NCBI GenBank assembly: GCA_022447625.1
Contig: JAKVAX010000018.1
Coordinates: 1 to 64,000 of the forward strand
Length of the DNA stretch: 64,000 nucleotides
From: Flavobacteriales bacterium
GTDB taxonomy: Bacteria; Bacteroidota; Bacteroidia; Flavobacteriales_D; Sanyastnellaceae
Reading direction: 5' to 3'
Below are positions 27,250 through 36,092 of this stretch, in pieces (position 1 is the first letter of the stretch; the number at the start of each line of letters is the position of its first letter). Under the pieces are notes generated by a model that was given only the letters and a program-made list of their open reading frames with translations, was not told the origin of the DNA and searched no databases. The position numbers and the translations under genes were made by a program.

Positions 27250-28152
27250 ATGAAACGTATAACCTATCGATTGCTCGCTGGGACCGGAATTGGACTTCTG
27301 TTGCTGACAGCCTGTGCTGATGAAAAGACACAGGATTCAGAACAAGAACAACAAGAGGTGTCAGTTGATGAGGCGAACGACAACGCCGTCACATCCTCGC
27401 TGCTCAAGCTAGACAGTGAGATCTTCTCATTGCCTTCGCCTGTGCAAACTGCGATGCTGCTGAAAAAAAACGAGATTCCTTATTCTGAGGAGCTTCTCAA
27501 TTCAACCGCAAACATTGAAAAGTATTTGAATCAGTTCCAGAAGGCCCTGAATATGGGAGTGTATGGCGCTGATCTGGCGTACTTATCTAATTTCAATAAT
27601 GCGCAGCTAAAGCTCGATTACTTCAAGGTAGTTGAAGACTTAGCTACTGACTTGAATGTACGCAACGCGATTGACCAGCAGCTGATCGATCGATTTGCAA
27701 GCAATATTGACAATCAAGACTCATTATACAACTTGAACGCAGCGCTGTTCCAAACGGCTGATCGTTACTTGAAAGACAATAAAGACGACGAACTTGCCGC
27801 GCTAATCTTAGCAGGAGGATGGGTGGAGGCCCTTCATTTGTCACTAGATCCAGCAGCGAATATCCAAGAGCTTCGTGTTCGTATTGGAGAACAAGGGAAT
27901 GCAGCGCGCAGCTTGGTAAGTCTACTTGGAAAGAGTGAAGACGCTCAAACCTTGGAATTGGCATCTAAGCTAGCCGCTTTGGCGTCTGAGTTCAAGGCAT
28001 TGGATCGCGATTACGAATACGTTAAGCCGATTACTGATGCTACTGAGCGCGTGACTTACCTGAACAGCAAGTCTAATATTCAAATGACAGATGAACAGCT
28101 CGAGGCGATTAAGACTCAAGTTGGAGAAATCAGAGCATTCATTATTCAATAA
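27250..28152 (+). CDS. Lipoprotein of unknown function, helix-rich
   Basis: The protein has 300 residues from the ATG at 27250, chosen because it begins the signal peptide (MKRITYR, hydrophobic core, LLTAC lipobox). An upstream GTG would add 14 residues of unlike character. After the Cys comes an E/Q/D-rich linker, then an alpha-helical domain to the end with no recognised motif. The gene is followed within 9 bases by a small secreted-protein gene and shortly by the ABC transporter, so the three may form one unit. Confidence 0.7.
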   Translation: MKRITYRLLAGTGIGLLLLTACADEKTQDSEQEQQEVSVDEANDNAVTSSLLKLDSEIFSLPSPVQTAMLLKKNEIPYSEELLNSTANIEKYLNQFQKALNMGVYGADLAYLSNFNNAQLKLDYFKVVEDLATDLNVRNAIDQQLIDRFASNIDNQDSLYNLNAALFQTADRYLKDNKDDELAALILAGGWVEALHLSLDPAANIQELRVRIGEQGNAARSLVSLLGKSEDAQTLELASKLAALASEFKALDRDYEYVKPITDATERVTYLNSKSNIQMTDEQLEAIKTQVGEIRAFIIQ

Positions 28153-28161
28153 TCAGTGATC

Positions 28162-28575
28162 ATGAAAAAGTTACTATTCATCCTTGCTTTCGCCCTATTG
28201 GCAGCGAATGTAGCGAATGCACAGTGCGAGACGATCGCTGATGATTGTGCAAACTACCTTGAAAATGCGTACATCTCAGACGGGCAGATCTATCGTGCAC
28301 TATTGTACAACGATCAGGTAGCTGAATTTGAAACAACCTTCTTCGGAGGAAATACTTACCGCATTGCAGCATGTAGTGGAGAACAAGAGGGGAACCTCAT
28401 TTTCCGCATCTACGATGAGCAGAAGAATCTTCTGTTTACCAACGCTGACTACAGCAATGTGCCTTACTGGGATTTTGTAGTGGAGAATACCATGCACTGC
28501 ACCATCGAATCACAGCTAGACTTAAACCGTCAAGACAGCGGATGTGCTGTGCTTTTGATCGGCTTTAAGCAGTAA
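28162..28575 (+). CDS. Small secreted protein, unknown function
   Basis: The protein has 137 residues from the ATG at 28162 (a GTG two codons earlier is less likely). A clear signal peptide ends at NVANA. The mature part of about 115 residues has five or six cysteines and reads like one beta-sandwich domain (YRIAACSGEQEGNLIFRIYDEQKNLLFTN). I do not recognise a family. It lies between a lipoprotein and the ABC transporter on the same strand. Confidence 0.65.
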   Translation: MKKLLFILAFALLAANVANAQCETIADDCANYLENAYISDGQIYRALLYNDQVAEFETTFFGGNTYRIAACSGEQEGNLIFRIYDEQKNLLFTNADYSNVPYWDFVVENTMHCTIESQLDLNRQDSGCAVLLIGFKQ

Positions 28576-28609
28576 GCAAGAATAATTTTAATCACAGGAG
28601 TACAACTAG

Positions 28610-31600
28610 ATGAGTGCAGGGATTCTCCGTGCCTTAATGCAGCTTTTTGCCATAATCGCCCGTGAAAGCGGTAGCGATAAAACGCAAAAAAGCGGACGAG
28701 ATATCGTCGCCATATTCCTTCGACAGCAGCTGAACAAGGAGTTGGTGAACCGCTATCTTGATATGTATGACAGCTTCATTGAAGAACTGAACACTCGTAA
28801 ATCTGGTAAGAAAGAACGCAGCCAGAAACGATTGGCAGTAAGCTCAGTGAAGGTGCTTCGTATCTGTACTCGTATTAATGAAGAATTAGCACAGAAGGAG
28901 AAGTATTTCGTACTGATCCGTTTGATGGAATTCATTGTAGCGTTTGAGGACACTACAGAACAAGAGTGGGAATTCATTCATACCGTTGCTGATACCTTCA
29001 ACATTGACAAAGAGGTATATGGTGGAATTCGAGAGCTGATTAGCCTGGAAGAAGGCGAAACCAAAGACCTCGAAAACTTCCTTTATATCGTACCTAAGGT
29101 CGAAGTGGAAATGGAACATGCCCGTTCCATTCAGTCATCGGCTCTGAACGGAATGTTGATCTTTTTCCGGCTGGAAAAAGAGAATATGTTCTTCCTTCGT
29201 TATTTCGGTGCAGACGACCTCCTGTTGAACGGTCAGGTCTTGAGTGCAGGGAATAGCCACGTTTTCAACCAAGGAGCCTCGGTCAGAGGTTCTAAGATTT
29301 CTCCGATCTACTATAGCGACGTCATCCATCGTTTCATGGATACATCGGATAGTTCGAAGATTGTTTTCCGTGTTGAGAACGTTTCATACTACTTCAAGCG
29401 AGGGAATAAACAAGCCCTGCATCAACTGAACATCATTGAAGAGAACGGATCCCTCATCGGAATTATGGGAGGGTCTGGGTCTGGTAAATCGACCCTGCTC
29501 AATGTGATGAATGGAAATTACACGCCAACCTACGGCCAAGTAACCATTAACGGGATTGACATTCATCATTCCGGAGATCAGTTGGAAGGAGTCATTGGTT
29601 ATGTAGCCCAAGATGATCTCCTGATTGAGGAGCTCTCGGTGTTCCAGAACCTCTTTTACAATGCAAAACTCTGTTTCGCTGATAAAACCGACGATGAGAT
29701 TTCAGCTTTGGTGGATCAGACCCTGCAGCAACTCGGACTTTACGAAGCACGAGAATTAAGAGTAGGTTCTCCGCTGGATAAGACGATTTCTGGAGGACAG
29801 CGTAAACGATTGAATATTGCACTGGAGCTTATTCGTGAGCCAAGTGTCTTATTCGTTGATGAGCCAACAAGTGGTCTTTCTTCCCGCGATAGCGAGAATA
29901 TCATGGACCTCTTGAAAGAGTTGACCTTGAGAGGTAAGCTCATCTTTGTAGTAATCCACCAACCTTCGTCTGACATCTTCAAGATGTTCGACAAGCTGTT
30001 CTTGCTAGATCAGGGTGGATACCCCATCTATTATGGTAACCCAGTTGAGAGTATTATTTACTTCAAACGCCTGGTGAACCATGTCAACTTGAACGAAAGT
30101 GAATGTCCGGTTTGTGGTAACGTCAACCCGGAACAGCTTTTTAATATCATTGAATCGAAGGTCGTTGATGAATACGGTAATCTAACCGAGCATCGAAAGA
30201 TCACACCTCGAGAGTGGAACAACTTCTTCAATGTGATCATCGGGAATCACTTGCGGACGAAGAAGGAATCATTTGAAGCTCCGGATACCACCTTCAGAAT
30301 TCCGGGCTTGATCAGACAGCTAGGTGTATTCCTAAAGCGTGACGTCTTGAGTAAGTTGAGTAACAAGCAGTACATGCTGATCAACATGCTTGAAGCTCCG
30401 ATGCTCGCTTTGTTGTTGAGTTTCTTTTTGAAGTTCTATCAAAGCGATCGTTCAGAAGAGGCGAGCTACCTATTCCGCGAGAGCGAAAACATACCGCAAT
30501 TCCTATTCATTAGTGTCATAGTGGCGCTATTCTTAGGTCTCACGGTAAGTGCCGAAGAAATAATTCGAGATCAGAAAATACTAAAGCGCGAGAAGTTCTT
30601 GAACCTCAGTCGAGGCAGCTACTTAATGGCTAAAATCGGTGTGATGTTCGTGATCTCAGCTATTCAAACCTTAATGTTCATTTTGGTCGGGAACACGGTA
30701 CTTGAGATCAAAGGGATGTACCTCGCATTCTGGGCTATTCTTTTCAGTACGAGTTGTTTCGCCAACATTCTCGGATTGAATGTATCAGCAAGTTTCAACA
30801 GCGCAAAGGTGATCTACATCATCATTCCAATCTTGATTATCCCTCAACTACTCTTCAGTGGAGTGATTGTGAAGTTTGATAAGCTATACCCAGCATTTGC
30901 GTCGCAATCTGGAGTGCCGTGGATTGGAAACATTATGGCATCGCGTTGGGCTTATGAGGCGATGACCGTGTATCAGTACAAGAACAACGCCTATGACGAT
31001 CAGTTCTACGCTTTTGATACCAAGATTAAGACCTATGGCTGGAAGCGCGATTTCTGGGTAAAGGAAATGCGTTCAATCGTTTCTGATGTGAGAAAGCAGT
31101 TGCAGGGGGAGAAGGACGCTACCAATCTAGACGTGAACTTAAGAATCCTTTACAACGAGTTCTCCAAAGAGATTGTAGATGTCAAAGGCTTTGAGTTCAA
31201 CTACTTCGCTGCACTAGAGAGTGGAAAGCCCTCAGCAGCAGACCTTGATAGTATGCTTGTGGAGATCGACCGATTGAATGAGTATTATCGTGCAAACTGT
31301 CGTTTGAATACCCGTTCGAAAGATAAGCTGAATAACAACTTGACCTCAACCACAGAGAAGAGGGACGCGATGTTTGTGATGATGAATGATCATCACAACG
31401 ATCAGCTAGAAGAGTTTGTGACCAATGCGAACGATGTGAAACGTTTGGTTACCTACAATGAGGAGATCGTTCAAAAGACAGACCCTATCTATCTGGTTCC
31501 ACATCATAAAGGATTCTTTGGTGCTCATTTTTATGCGCCGTCGAAGAGCTTGTTCGGAACTCAAATCACGACCTTTAGCGGAAACTTGATTGTGATCTGG

Positions 31601-31720
31601 GGAATGACCTTCATCCTGGCTGTTATGCTCTGGTTTGACGGACTGCGATTCTTCGTGGAGTCTTTAGAACATTCCTTTGGCGTGCTAGGCCAAAAGATCG
31701 CGGGGCTGCGATCGAAATAA
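28610..31720 (+). CDS. ABCG-like ABC transporter with N-terminal TerB-like domain
   Basis: The protein has 1036 residues. Residues 1-140 are helical and resemble the TerB fold (RLMEFIVAFEDTTEQEWEFIHTVADTFNI). The ATPase lies about 255-470: Walker A GGSGSGKSTLL near 287, signature ISGGQRKRLN near 392, Walker B VLFVDEPTSGL near 412 and the H-loop VVIHQPSSD. An ABC2-type membrane domain follows (about 590-770, six helices). A long soluble insert (about 800-960) precedes a final helix. The ATPase-then-membrane order matches the eukaryotic WHITE/ABCG half-transporters. The substrate is unknown. Confidence 0.85.
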   Translation: MSAGILRALMQLFAIIARESGSDKTQKSGRDIVAIFLRQQLNKELVNRYLDMYDSFIEELNTRKSGKKERSQKRLAVSSVKVLRICTRINEELAQKEKYFVLIRLMEFIVAFEDTTEQEWEFIHTVADTFNIDKEVYGGIRELISLEEGETKDLENFLYIVPKVEVEMEHARSIQSSALNGMLIFFRLEKENMFFLRYFGADDLLLNGQVLSAGNSHVFNQGASVRGSKISPIYYSDVIHRFMDTSDSSKIVFRVENVSYYFKRGNKQALHQLNIIEENGSLIGIMGGSGSGKSTLLNVMNGNYTPTYGQVTINGIDIHHSGDQLEGVIGYVAQDDLLIEELSVFQNLFYNAKLCFADKTDDEISALVDQTLQQLGLYEARELRVGSPLDKTISGGQRKRLNIALELIREPSVLFVDEPTSGLSSRDSENIMDLLKELTLRGKLIFVVIHQPSSDIFKMFDKLFLLDQGGYPIYYGNPVESIIYFKRLVNHVNLNESECPVCGNVNPEQLFNIIESKVVDEYGNLTEHRKITPREWNNFFNVIIGNHLRTKKESFEAPDTTFRIPGLIRQLGVFLKRDVLSKLSNKQYMLINMLEAPMLALLLSFFLKFYQSDRSEEASYLFRESENIPQFLFISVIVALFLGLTVSAEEIIRDQKILKREKFLNLSRGSYLMAKIGVMFVISAIQTLMFILVGNTVLEIKGMYLAFWAILFSTSCFANILGLNVSASFNSAKVIYIIIPILIIPQLLFSGVIVKFDKLYPAFASQSGVPWIGNIMASRWAYEAMTVYQYKNNAYDDQFYAFDTKIKTYGWKRDFWVKEMRSIVSDVRKQLQGEKDATNLDVNLRILYNEFSKEIVDVKGFEFNYFAALESGKPSAADLDSMLVEIDRLNEYYRANCRLNTRSKDKLNNNLTSTTEKRDAMFVMMNDHHNDQLEEFVTNANDVKRLVTYNEEIVQKTDPIYLVPHHKGFFGAHFYAPSKSLFGTQITTFSGNLIVIWGMTFILAVMLWFDGLRFFVESLEHSFGVLGQKIAGLRSK

Positions 31721-31730
31721 TTGGGCAACA

Positions 31731-31752
31731 AAAAACCACCTATTCAGGTGGT
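31731..31752 (-). terminator. Terminator after siaC
   Basis: The stem ACCACCT/AGGTGGT (31735-31752, loop ATTC) reads on the minus strand into a T-run. On the plus strand it may also stop the ABC transporter transcript, but less strongly. Confidence 0.75.
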
Positions 31753-31785
31753 CTTCTGCGAATTTTTACATGGTCACAAGGTCTG

Positions 31786-32160
31786 TTAGATCTCTTCTAC
31801 TTCGATCATCTTGAAAGGAATATTAATGATTGCGTCGTAATCTTCACCGGCTTCGAGCATATCTTCATCATCCTCTTCATAGTACCAGTTGATAACGATC
31901 TCGTTGTTGATCGCTTCTAGTTTCTTAAACAGGTCAAGAATACACTTAGAGCTACTTGTGTTAAAGTACTCCAATTGGATATTGACAGTAGACTTGTCCT
32001 GAGGAGTCTTCGCATAATGCTCGATCCAGTCCATCAAAGGTTTGTAGAACTCAATTGAGTTTTCTGGAATAGATCTTCCTTTGATCTCGAGTGTGCCATC
32101 TACGGCTTTGAAGTCAACCGATGGTGTTTTCGGTGTGCCTTCGATCTTAATATCTTCCAT
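31786..32160 (-). CDS. siaC: SiaC-family regulatory phosphoprotein (DUF1987)
   Basis: The protein has 124 residues, the usual length. It holds the family core GTLEIKGRSIPENSIEFYKPLMDWI and YFNTSSSKCILDLFKKL. The Thr in NTSS is residue 68, the same number as the Thr phosphorylated by SiaB in Pseudomonas aeruginosa. In that organism unphosphorylated SiaC activates the diguanylate cyclase SiaD. The gene follows siaB by 1 base, so they are co-translated. No SiaA or SiaD is in the window. Confidence 0.88.
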   Translation of the reverse strand: MEDIKIEGTPKTPSVDFKAVDGTLEIKGRSIPENSIEFYKPLMDWIEHYAKTPQDKSTVNIQLEYFNTSSSKCILDLFKKLEAINNEIVINWYYEEDDEDMLEAGEDYDAIINIPFKMIEVEEI

Positions 32161-32161
32161 C

Positions 32162-32707
32162 TCAGGATACTTTTACGTTGAAAGTAAAGAATAAACGCTC
32201 ATCATCAATCGGAGAGAACTGATACTCCATCTGCCTTCCCGATTTACGCGCAATATCGAGAAAACCGAGGCCTGCTCCACCTACATTACTGAACTTTCCA
32301 TTAACAAGCTGTTCTTTGTATTCTTCTCGAATCAGCTCTTTCGGCAATGCTTCAAGTCGTTCGAGTCTACTTTTCAGCATCTCAGCGGCGTTCTTATGAA
32401 TGCTATTTCCGGTAGCGATACTGATTCCGTCATCGGAAGCCATCATAATGATTACCCCAGAAGGTTCTTCTTCGAGTATGTCTTCATTTCCGTGGACGAA
32501 CAGATTCTGAAGGCATTCTACCAGAATGTTGAAGGCTTTTTTACGTGTTGGCTTTTCACACCCGAGATGATGTAATCGCTTTTCAGCAATCTCTAGCAGT
32601 GAATCGAGCAGAGTTCCTGATACTTCTCCTCGGAAAGCAAGCATTACGCTATCGTCGTTGAAGCGACTGAACTCTTCGAATATTTCTCCTGATTTCTTCA
32701 CGTTCAT
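32162..32707 (-). CDS. siaB: SiaB-family protein kinase (DUF6272)
   Basis: The protein has 181 residues. It has a GHKL-type ATPase fold: N-box-like NILVECLQNLFVHGNED and glycine-rich loop NVGGAGLGFLDIARKSG. It resembles anti-sigma-type kinases and the SiaB kinase that phosphorylates SiaC. Here the pair may control aggregation or another c-di-GMP-independent process, since the usual partners are absent nearby. A minus-strand TAACTTTG box at 32765-32772 is the likely promoter. Confidence 0.85.
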   Translation of the reverse strand: MNVKKSGEIFEEFSRFNDDSVMLAFRGEVSGTLLDSLLEIAEKRLHHLGCEKPTRKKAFNILVECLQNLFVHGNEDILEEEPSGVIIMMASDDGISIATGNSIHKNAAEMLKSRLERLEALPKELIREEYKEQLVNGKFSNVGGAGLGFLDIARKSGRQMEYQFSPIDDERLFFTFNVKVS

Positions 32708-32764
32708 AGGGTTTATGAAGAACGCATCGGATCAACAGTTGTAGTATCAATTAGTCTGGTGCTA

Positions 32765-32772
32765 CAAAGTTA
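32765..32772 (-). promoter_or_regulatory. siaB promoter -7 box
   Basis: The minus strand reads TAACTTTG (TAnnTTTG) 58 bases before the siaB ATG. The -33 element is weak. Confidence 0.45.
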
Positions 32773-32824
32773 TTGGCAATTCATAATTTCGCCAGTCAGA
32801 ACACGTAAGACCTTTCCCGACCTC

Positions 32825-33583
32825 ATGTCAGAAGAACACCTACAAGATTGGTTTTTTGAGTGGTTTAACTCTCCATACTATCACCTCCTTTACGGGAACC
32901 GTAGTGACGAAGAGGCGGCTTCTTTTGTGCAGCAATTGATGCGACATATCCACCAAGAGTATTTTGAAGCGCAGACTGTAGCTGAGCTAAGCGTTCTCGA
33001 TTTGGCTTGTGGTAAGGGGCGTCATGCTCGTGCTATGCATGAGCTCGGCATGAATGTTATGGGCGTAGATCTTGCGGAAGACAGTATCAAAGAGGCCAAG
33101 GAGATATCCTCACCTTCGATTGCCTTTGAGGTTGCTGATATGCGTTCTTTTTCGCTAGCGCGGAATTTTAATATCGTGACCAATCTGTTTACAAGCTTCG
33201 GATACTTCGATGATGAATCGGAGAATCAACAAGTGATTGCCCAAGTAAAGAAGCATTTGTTGGGGAATGGCATCTTCGTGATTGACTTTTTGAACCTTGA
33301 CTGGGTAAGGGCAACCTTAGTTGAACAAGAAGCAAAAGAAGCAGGAGGGGTGAGTTTCCATATTCGAAGAAGAATCGAAGGTGGTCATATTCTGAAGGAC
33401 ATCGAGTTCTCTGACAAAGGAAGCGATTATCACTACCAAGAGCGTGTTCAGGCGATTGACACGGAACAAATGCGGTGCTTACTAGAAGGCGAGGGATTTG
33501 AGATTCAGGCTGTTTATGGTTCATATGCTTTAGAAGAACATAGCGCAGATTCGAATCGTTTGATTATGATTGCACGGAAATGA
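32825..33583 (+). CDS. Class I SAM-dependent methyltransferase
   Basis: The protein has 252 residues from the ATG at 32825, where the family-like start SEEHLQDWFFEWFNSPYYHLLYGNR begins. SAM motif I is LDLACGKGRHARAM, the acidic loop end is GVDLAEDSI and motif IV is FDIVTNLFTSFGYF-like (NIVTNLFTSFGYF). The substrate is unknown. The stop overlaps the next start as ATGA. It carries a 13-base motif copy (33153-33165, LARN). Confidence 0.85.
   Translation: MSEEHLQDWFFEWFNSPYYHLLYGNRSDEEAASFVQQLMRHIHQEYFEAQTVAELSVLDLACGKGRHARAMHELGMNVMGVDLAEDSIKEAKEISSPSIAFEVADMRSFSLARNFNIVTNLFTSFGYFDDESENQQVIAQVKKHLLGNGIFVIDFLNLDWVRATLVEQEAKEAGGVSFHIRRRIEGGHILKDIEFSDKGSDYHYQERVQAIDTEQMRCLLEGEGFEIQAVYGSYALEEHSADSNRLIMIARK
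33153..33165 (-). repeat. 13-base iterated motif, copy 4
   Basis: Exact copy, plus strand CGCTAGCGCGGAA, encoding LARN in the methyltransferase gene. Confidence 0.85.
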
Positions 33584-34344
33584 CGGAGTTCGTTAAATAC
33601 ATATTGCTAATGCTAGCGGTGGTTTTTGTTGGAGGCTTGGTCATTCAGCTTACCGGAAAGAAACTGCTCAAGCATTTGAACTTAATGCTGTCGTTTGGCG
33701 GCGCCTACCTAATAGGGTTGATCTTCTTGCATCTGGTACCCGAGGTCTTTGGAGCAACCTTCGATGATACCTTCACCGTTCGCACGGCAGGGTGGTTCGT
33801 CTTGGGAGGCTTTATGCTTCAGGTGTTCTTAGAGTACCTCAGTCAGGGGGTAGAACACGGACATTATCATGAACATGCCGTTTCCAAGGGCTTTCCACTC
33901 ATGATTTTTATTAGTCTTTGTTTGCATGCACTCATTGAGGCTATGCCGCTGGCTGGAGGACTGCACGACCATGATCATGGACATGTGCACATGCATCTGG
34001 ATGGAGACTCACTGCTGATTGGCTTGTTAATCCATAAACTCCCCGTTGCGTTCGTCTTGGCAGGGATGTTATTGAGTTCTGGAATCTCGGCTGCCAAGCG
34101 ATGGATTTACCTCGCGGTGTTCGCCTTGATGCCAGTAGTGGGTATGTATCTCAGCGACTTACTCATTCACGCAAATGCATTTGATGCCAACGTGGTGATG
34201 GTGAGCTTGAGTGCGATGTTGATCGGAATCCTATTTCATATTTCGACCACAATTCTCTTTGAAACCTCGAACGGACACCGCTTCAATATCCAGAAGCTAA
34301 CTGTCGTAATTCTAGGCATGTTGATCGCAGCAATGACCTTATAG
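33580..34344 (+). CDS. ZIP-family metal transporter
   Basis: The protein has 254 residues and eight predicted membrane segments. TM4 carries HALIEAMPLAGG and TM5 IHKLPVAFVLAG, the places where ZIP proteins have their HN..E and H..PE metal ligands. Between them is a His-rich cytoplasmic loop (HDHDHGHVHMH). It likely imports Zn or another divalent metal. The start overlaps the methyltransferase stop (ATGA), so translation is coupled. Confidence 0.88.
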   Translation: MTEFVKYILLMLAVVFVGGLVIQLTGKKLLKHLNLMLSFGGAYLIGLIFLHLVPEVFGATFDDTFTVRTAGWFVLGGFMLQVFLEYLSQGVEHGHYHEHAVSKGFPLMIFISLCLHALIEAMPLAGGLHDHDHGHVHMHLDGDSLLIGLLIHKLPVAFVLAGMLLSSGISAAKRWIYLAVFALMPVVGMYLSDLLIHANAFDANVVMVSLSAMLIGILFHISTTILFETSNGHRFNIQKLTVVILGMLIAAMTL

Positions 34345-34418
34345 GTCGAAAAAATCTTCCACACATTCGGGAAATTCTCCACTGAATTGTAGTATTTTTA
34401 AACAAACGATTCGGAGCT

Positions 34419-34718
34419 GTGGAAGTCTTAAGACAAGAAGGCGCAAGCTGTATGGATGGATTTATTGCACGAGCAGGACAACTCACGTTGACTAAAAAGG
34501 AGCTGTGTTTTGAATTCAAGGGGGGAGATGAAGTCGGAAAGCCAATCTGTATATCACTTGATGATATCGATAAGGTCGATTATTTTAAGTCGCTCTCCAT
34601 TATTCCCAACGGTTTGACCTTATTCTTGAGAAGCGGTGAACTAACACATTTTGTGGTAGATGATCGTAAGAGCTGGCAAGAAGCTCTTCTAAAAGCTACT
34701 CGTCTCAGAACGAAATAA
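34419..34718 (+). CDS. Small GRAM/PH-like protein
   Basis: The protein has 99 residues from a GTG at 34419; no ATG, GTG or TTG start precedes it in frame before a stop. An ATG at 34452 is an alternative. The pattern GQLTLTKKELCFE... ISLDDIDKVDY...NGLTLFLRSGELTHFVVDDRKSWQEALLKA is that of a GRAM/PH fold. It may bind lipid or a protein partner. The function is unknown. Confidence 0.6.
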   Translation: MEVLRQEGASCMDGFIARAGQLTLTKKELCFEFKGGDEVGKPICISLDDIDKVDYFKSLSIIPNGLTLFLRSGELTHFVVDDRKSWQEALLKATRLRTK

Positions 34719-34827
34719 AATCCCGGGATGGGAATGGAGTTCCGTTATTGAACCGGATTGAGAAAATATCACTTTTGTAAGTCGCTGTATTACAGCTTTT
34801 TATAATTTGGCTTGATATTGGTTAATA

Positions 34828-35134
34828 GTGCAGTACCAAATTGCTTATTTCATAACTATGAAGACTTTTAGTACAAAACTGGTGAACGAGAAAGTCGAGT
34901 TCATCTTCATCAAGAAGAAAACCTCGAAAAGAATTCTCGTATTCGCTCACTACCTGAATTGATAATGTAACCTCTGATAGCTGTTTCCGTAAGATTTGGT
35001 TATAACGATTACTGACCAAACTTTATAAAAAAGTGAAACGCTGCAGAATTAGGATCAACGTTCGAAAGTTCGAGTCGATCCAACTATATCGAAAGAAATT
35101 CGGATTTGAAGTATTTAATCATTGCCTAAACTAA
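34828..35134 (+). pseudogene. Decayed GNAT acetyltransferase
   Basis: No intact gene fills this 416-base gap. Pieces of a GNAT-like protein can be read in changing frames. From 34828/34858 an N-part reads LVNEKVEFIFIKKK. From about 34910 a second frame reads IDNVTSDSCFRKIWL, resembling the acetyl-CoA loop region. Near 35006-35134 comes RIRINVRKFESIQLYRKKFGFEVF, which matches the GNAT C-terminus (N-x-x-A-x-x-LY-x-K-x-GFE). At least two internal stops and one frameshift break it. Bases 34719-34827 show nothing else. Confidence 0.5.
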
Positions 35135-35989
35135 TTAGCCAAATACATTGGCTGATTGGTTCATGGCTAGCTCAAATAGATCTCTATCCACCCTGGTAGG
35201 GATTTTTTTTGTGCCAAACCATTCCACCATGCTTTCCGTTGGCATGTTCCCTGTGAGCTCGTCTTTGGCCATCGGACAGCCACCAAAGCCCTTGATAGCC
35301 CCGTCGAATCTCCGACAACCTGCGTCATAAGTAGCTTCAACTTTCTCTTCCCACGTTGTAGGAGTCGTATGTAAATGCGCACCAAACTCTACTCCAGGCA
35401 GTTCCTTAATGACAGATTGGAACATCGGGGTGATATTCTCTGGTGCAGAAACACCGATGGTATCACTGAGCGCAATTATGTCGATCTCTAAATCTTTGTG
35501 CAAACGCTCACTCCATTGAATAGCGATGTCTGGATGCCAGTGCTCACCGTACGGATTCCCGAAAGCCATTGAAATGTAGATCACGGCTTTTTTACTGTGC
35601 TTCATACATAGCGCTTGAATCTCCTCAACACGTGACAATGATTCTTCGATTGAAGAATTTGTATTCCGTTGCTGAAAGGTCTCGGAGATGGAGAAGGGGA
35701 AGCCTAGGCAGTCGATTTCCTCAAACTCACATGCATCTACAGCCCCGCGTTTGTTGGCAACGATGGCTAGAAGCTTTGATTCAGAGTTACTCAAATCCAA
35801 TGCTGCGAGTACTTCTGCTGTGTCTCTCAACTGCGGAATCGCTTTAGGTGAGACGAAGCTTCCAAAGTCAATGGTGTGAAAGCCCACCTTAAGCAGACTA
35901 TTAATATATGCTGCCTTGGTCTCGGTAGGAACGAAGTCTTTCATTCCTTGCATGGCGTCACGAGGGCATTCTATGAGCTTGATTTCCAT
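35135..35989 (-). CDS. mvaB: Hydroxymethylglutaryl-CoA lyase
   Basis: The protein has 284 residues, a TIM-barrel of the HMGL-like family. IECPRDAMQG holds the catalytic Arg/Asp, HLHTTP holds the metal histidines, and IKGFGGCPMAKDELTGN is the signature around the active cysteine. It splits HMG-CoA to acetoacetate and acetyl-CoA in leucine breakdown. A minus-strand TATCTTTG box at 36058-36065 may drive it. Confidence 0.9.
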   Translation of the reverse strand: MEIKLIECPRDAMQGMKDFVPTETKAAYINSLLKVGFHTIDFGSFVSPKAIPQLRDTAEVLAALDLSNSESKLLAIVANKRGAVDACEFEEIDCLGFPFSISETFQQRNTNSSIEESLSRVEEIQALCMKHSKKAVIYISMAFGNPYGEHWHPDIAIQWSERLHKDLEIDIIALSDTIGVSAPENITPMFQSVIKELPGVEFGAHLHTTPTTWEEKVEATYDAGCRRFDGAIKGFGGCPMAKDELTGNMPTESMVEWFGTKKIPTRVDRDLFELAMNQSANVFG

Positions 35990-36057
35990 TGGGTTACGAA
36001 TGTAGGATTTGTCTTACACCGTGTGAAGAGAGGCCTCCTACACTCCGTTCGACAAAG

Positions 36058-36071
36058 CAAAGATAGTTTTG
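36058..36071. promoter_or_regulatory. Overlapping divergent -7 boxes
   Basis: The minus strand has TATCTTTG (36065-36058) facing HMG-CoA lyase. The plus strand has TAGTTTTG (36064-36071) facing the receiver gene. They share two bases, so RNA polymerase could serve only one direction at a time. Confidence 0.45.
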
Positions 36072-36092
36072 GTGTAGAGATTTAGAACAATT

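Noticed and set aside
34822-35019. 65-residue minus-strand open frame
   Set aside because: The plus strand here shows traces of a GNAT gene, and the minus frame has no known motif or export signal.
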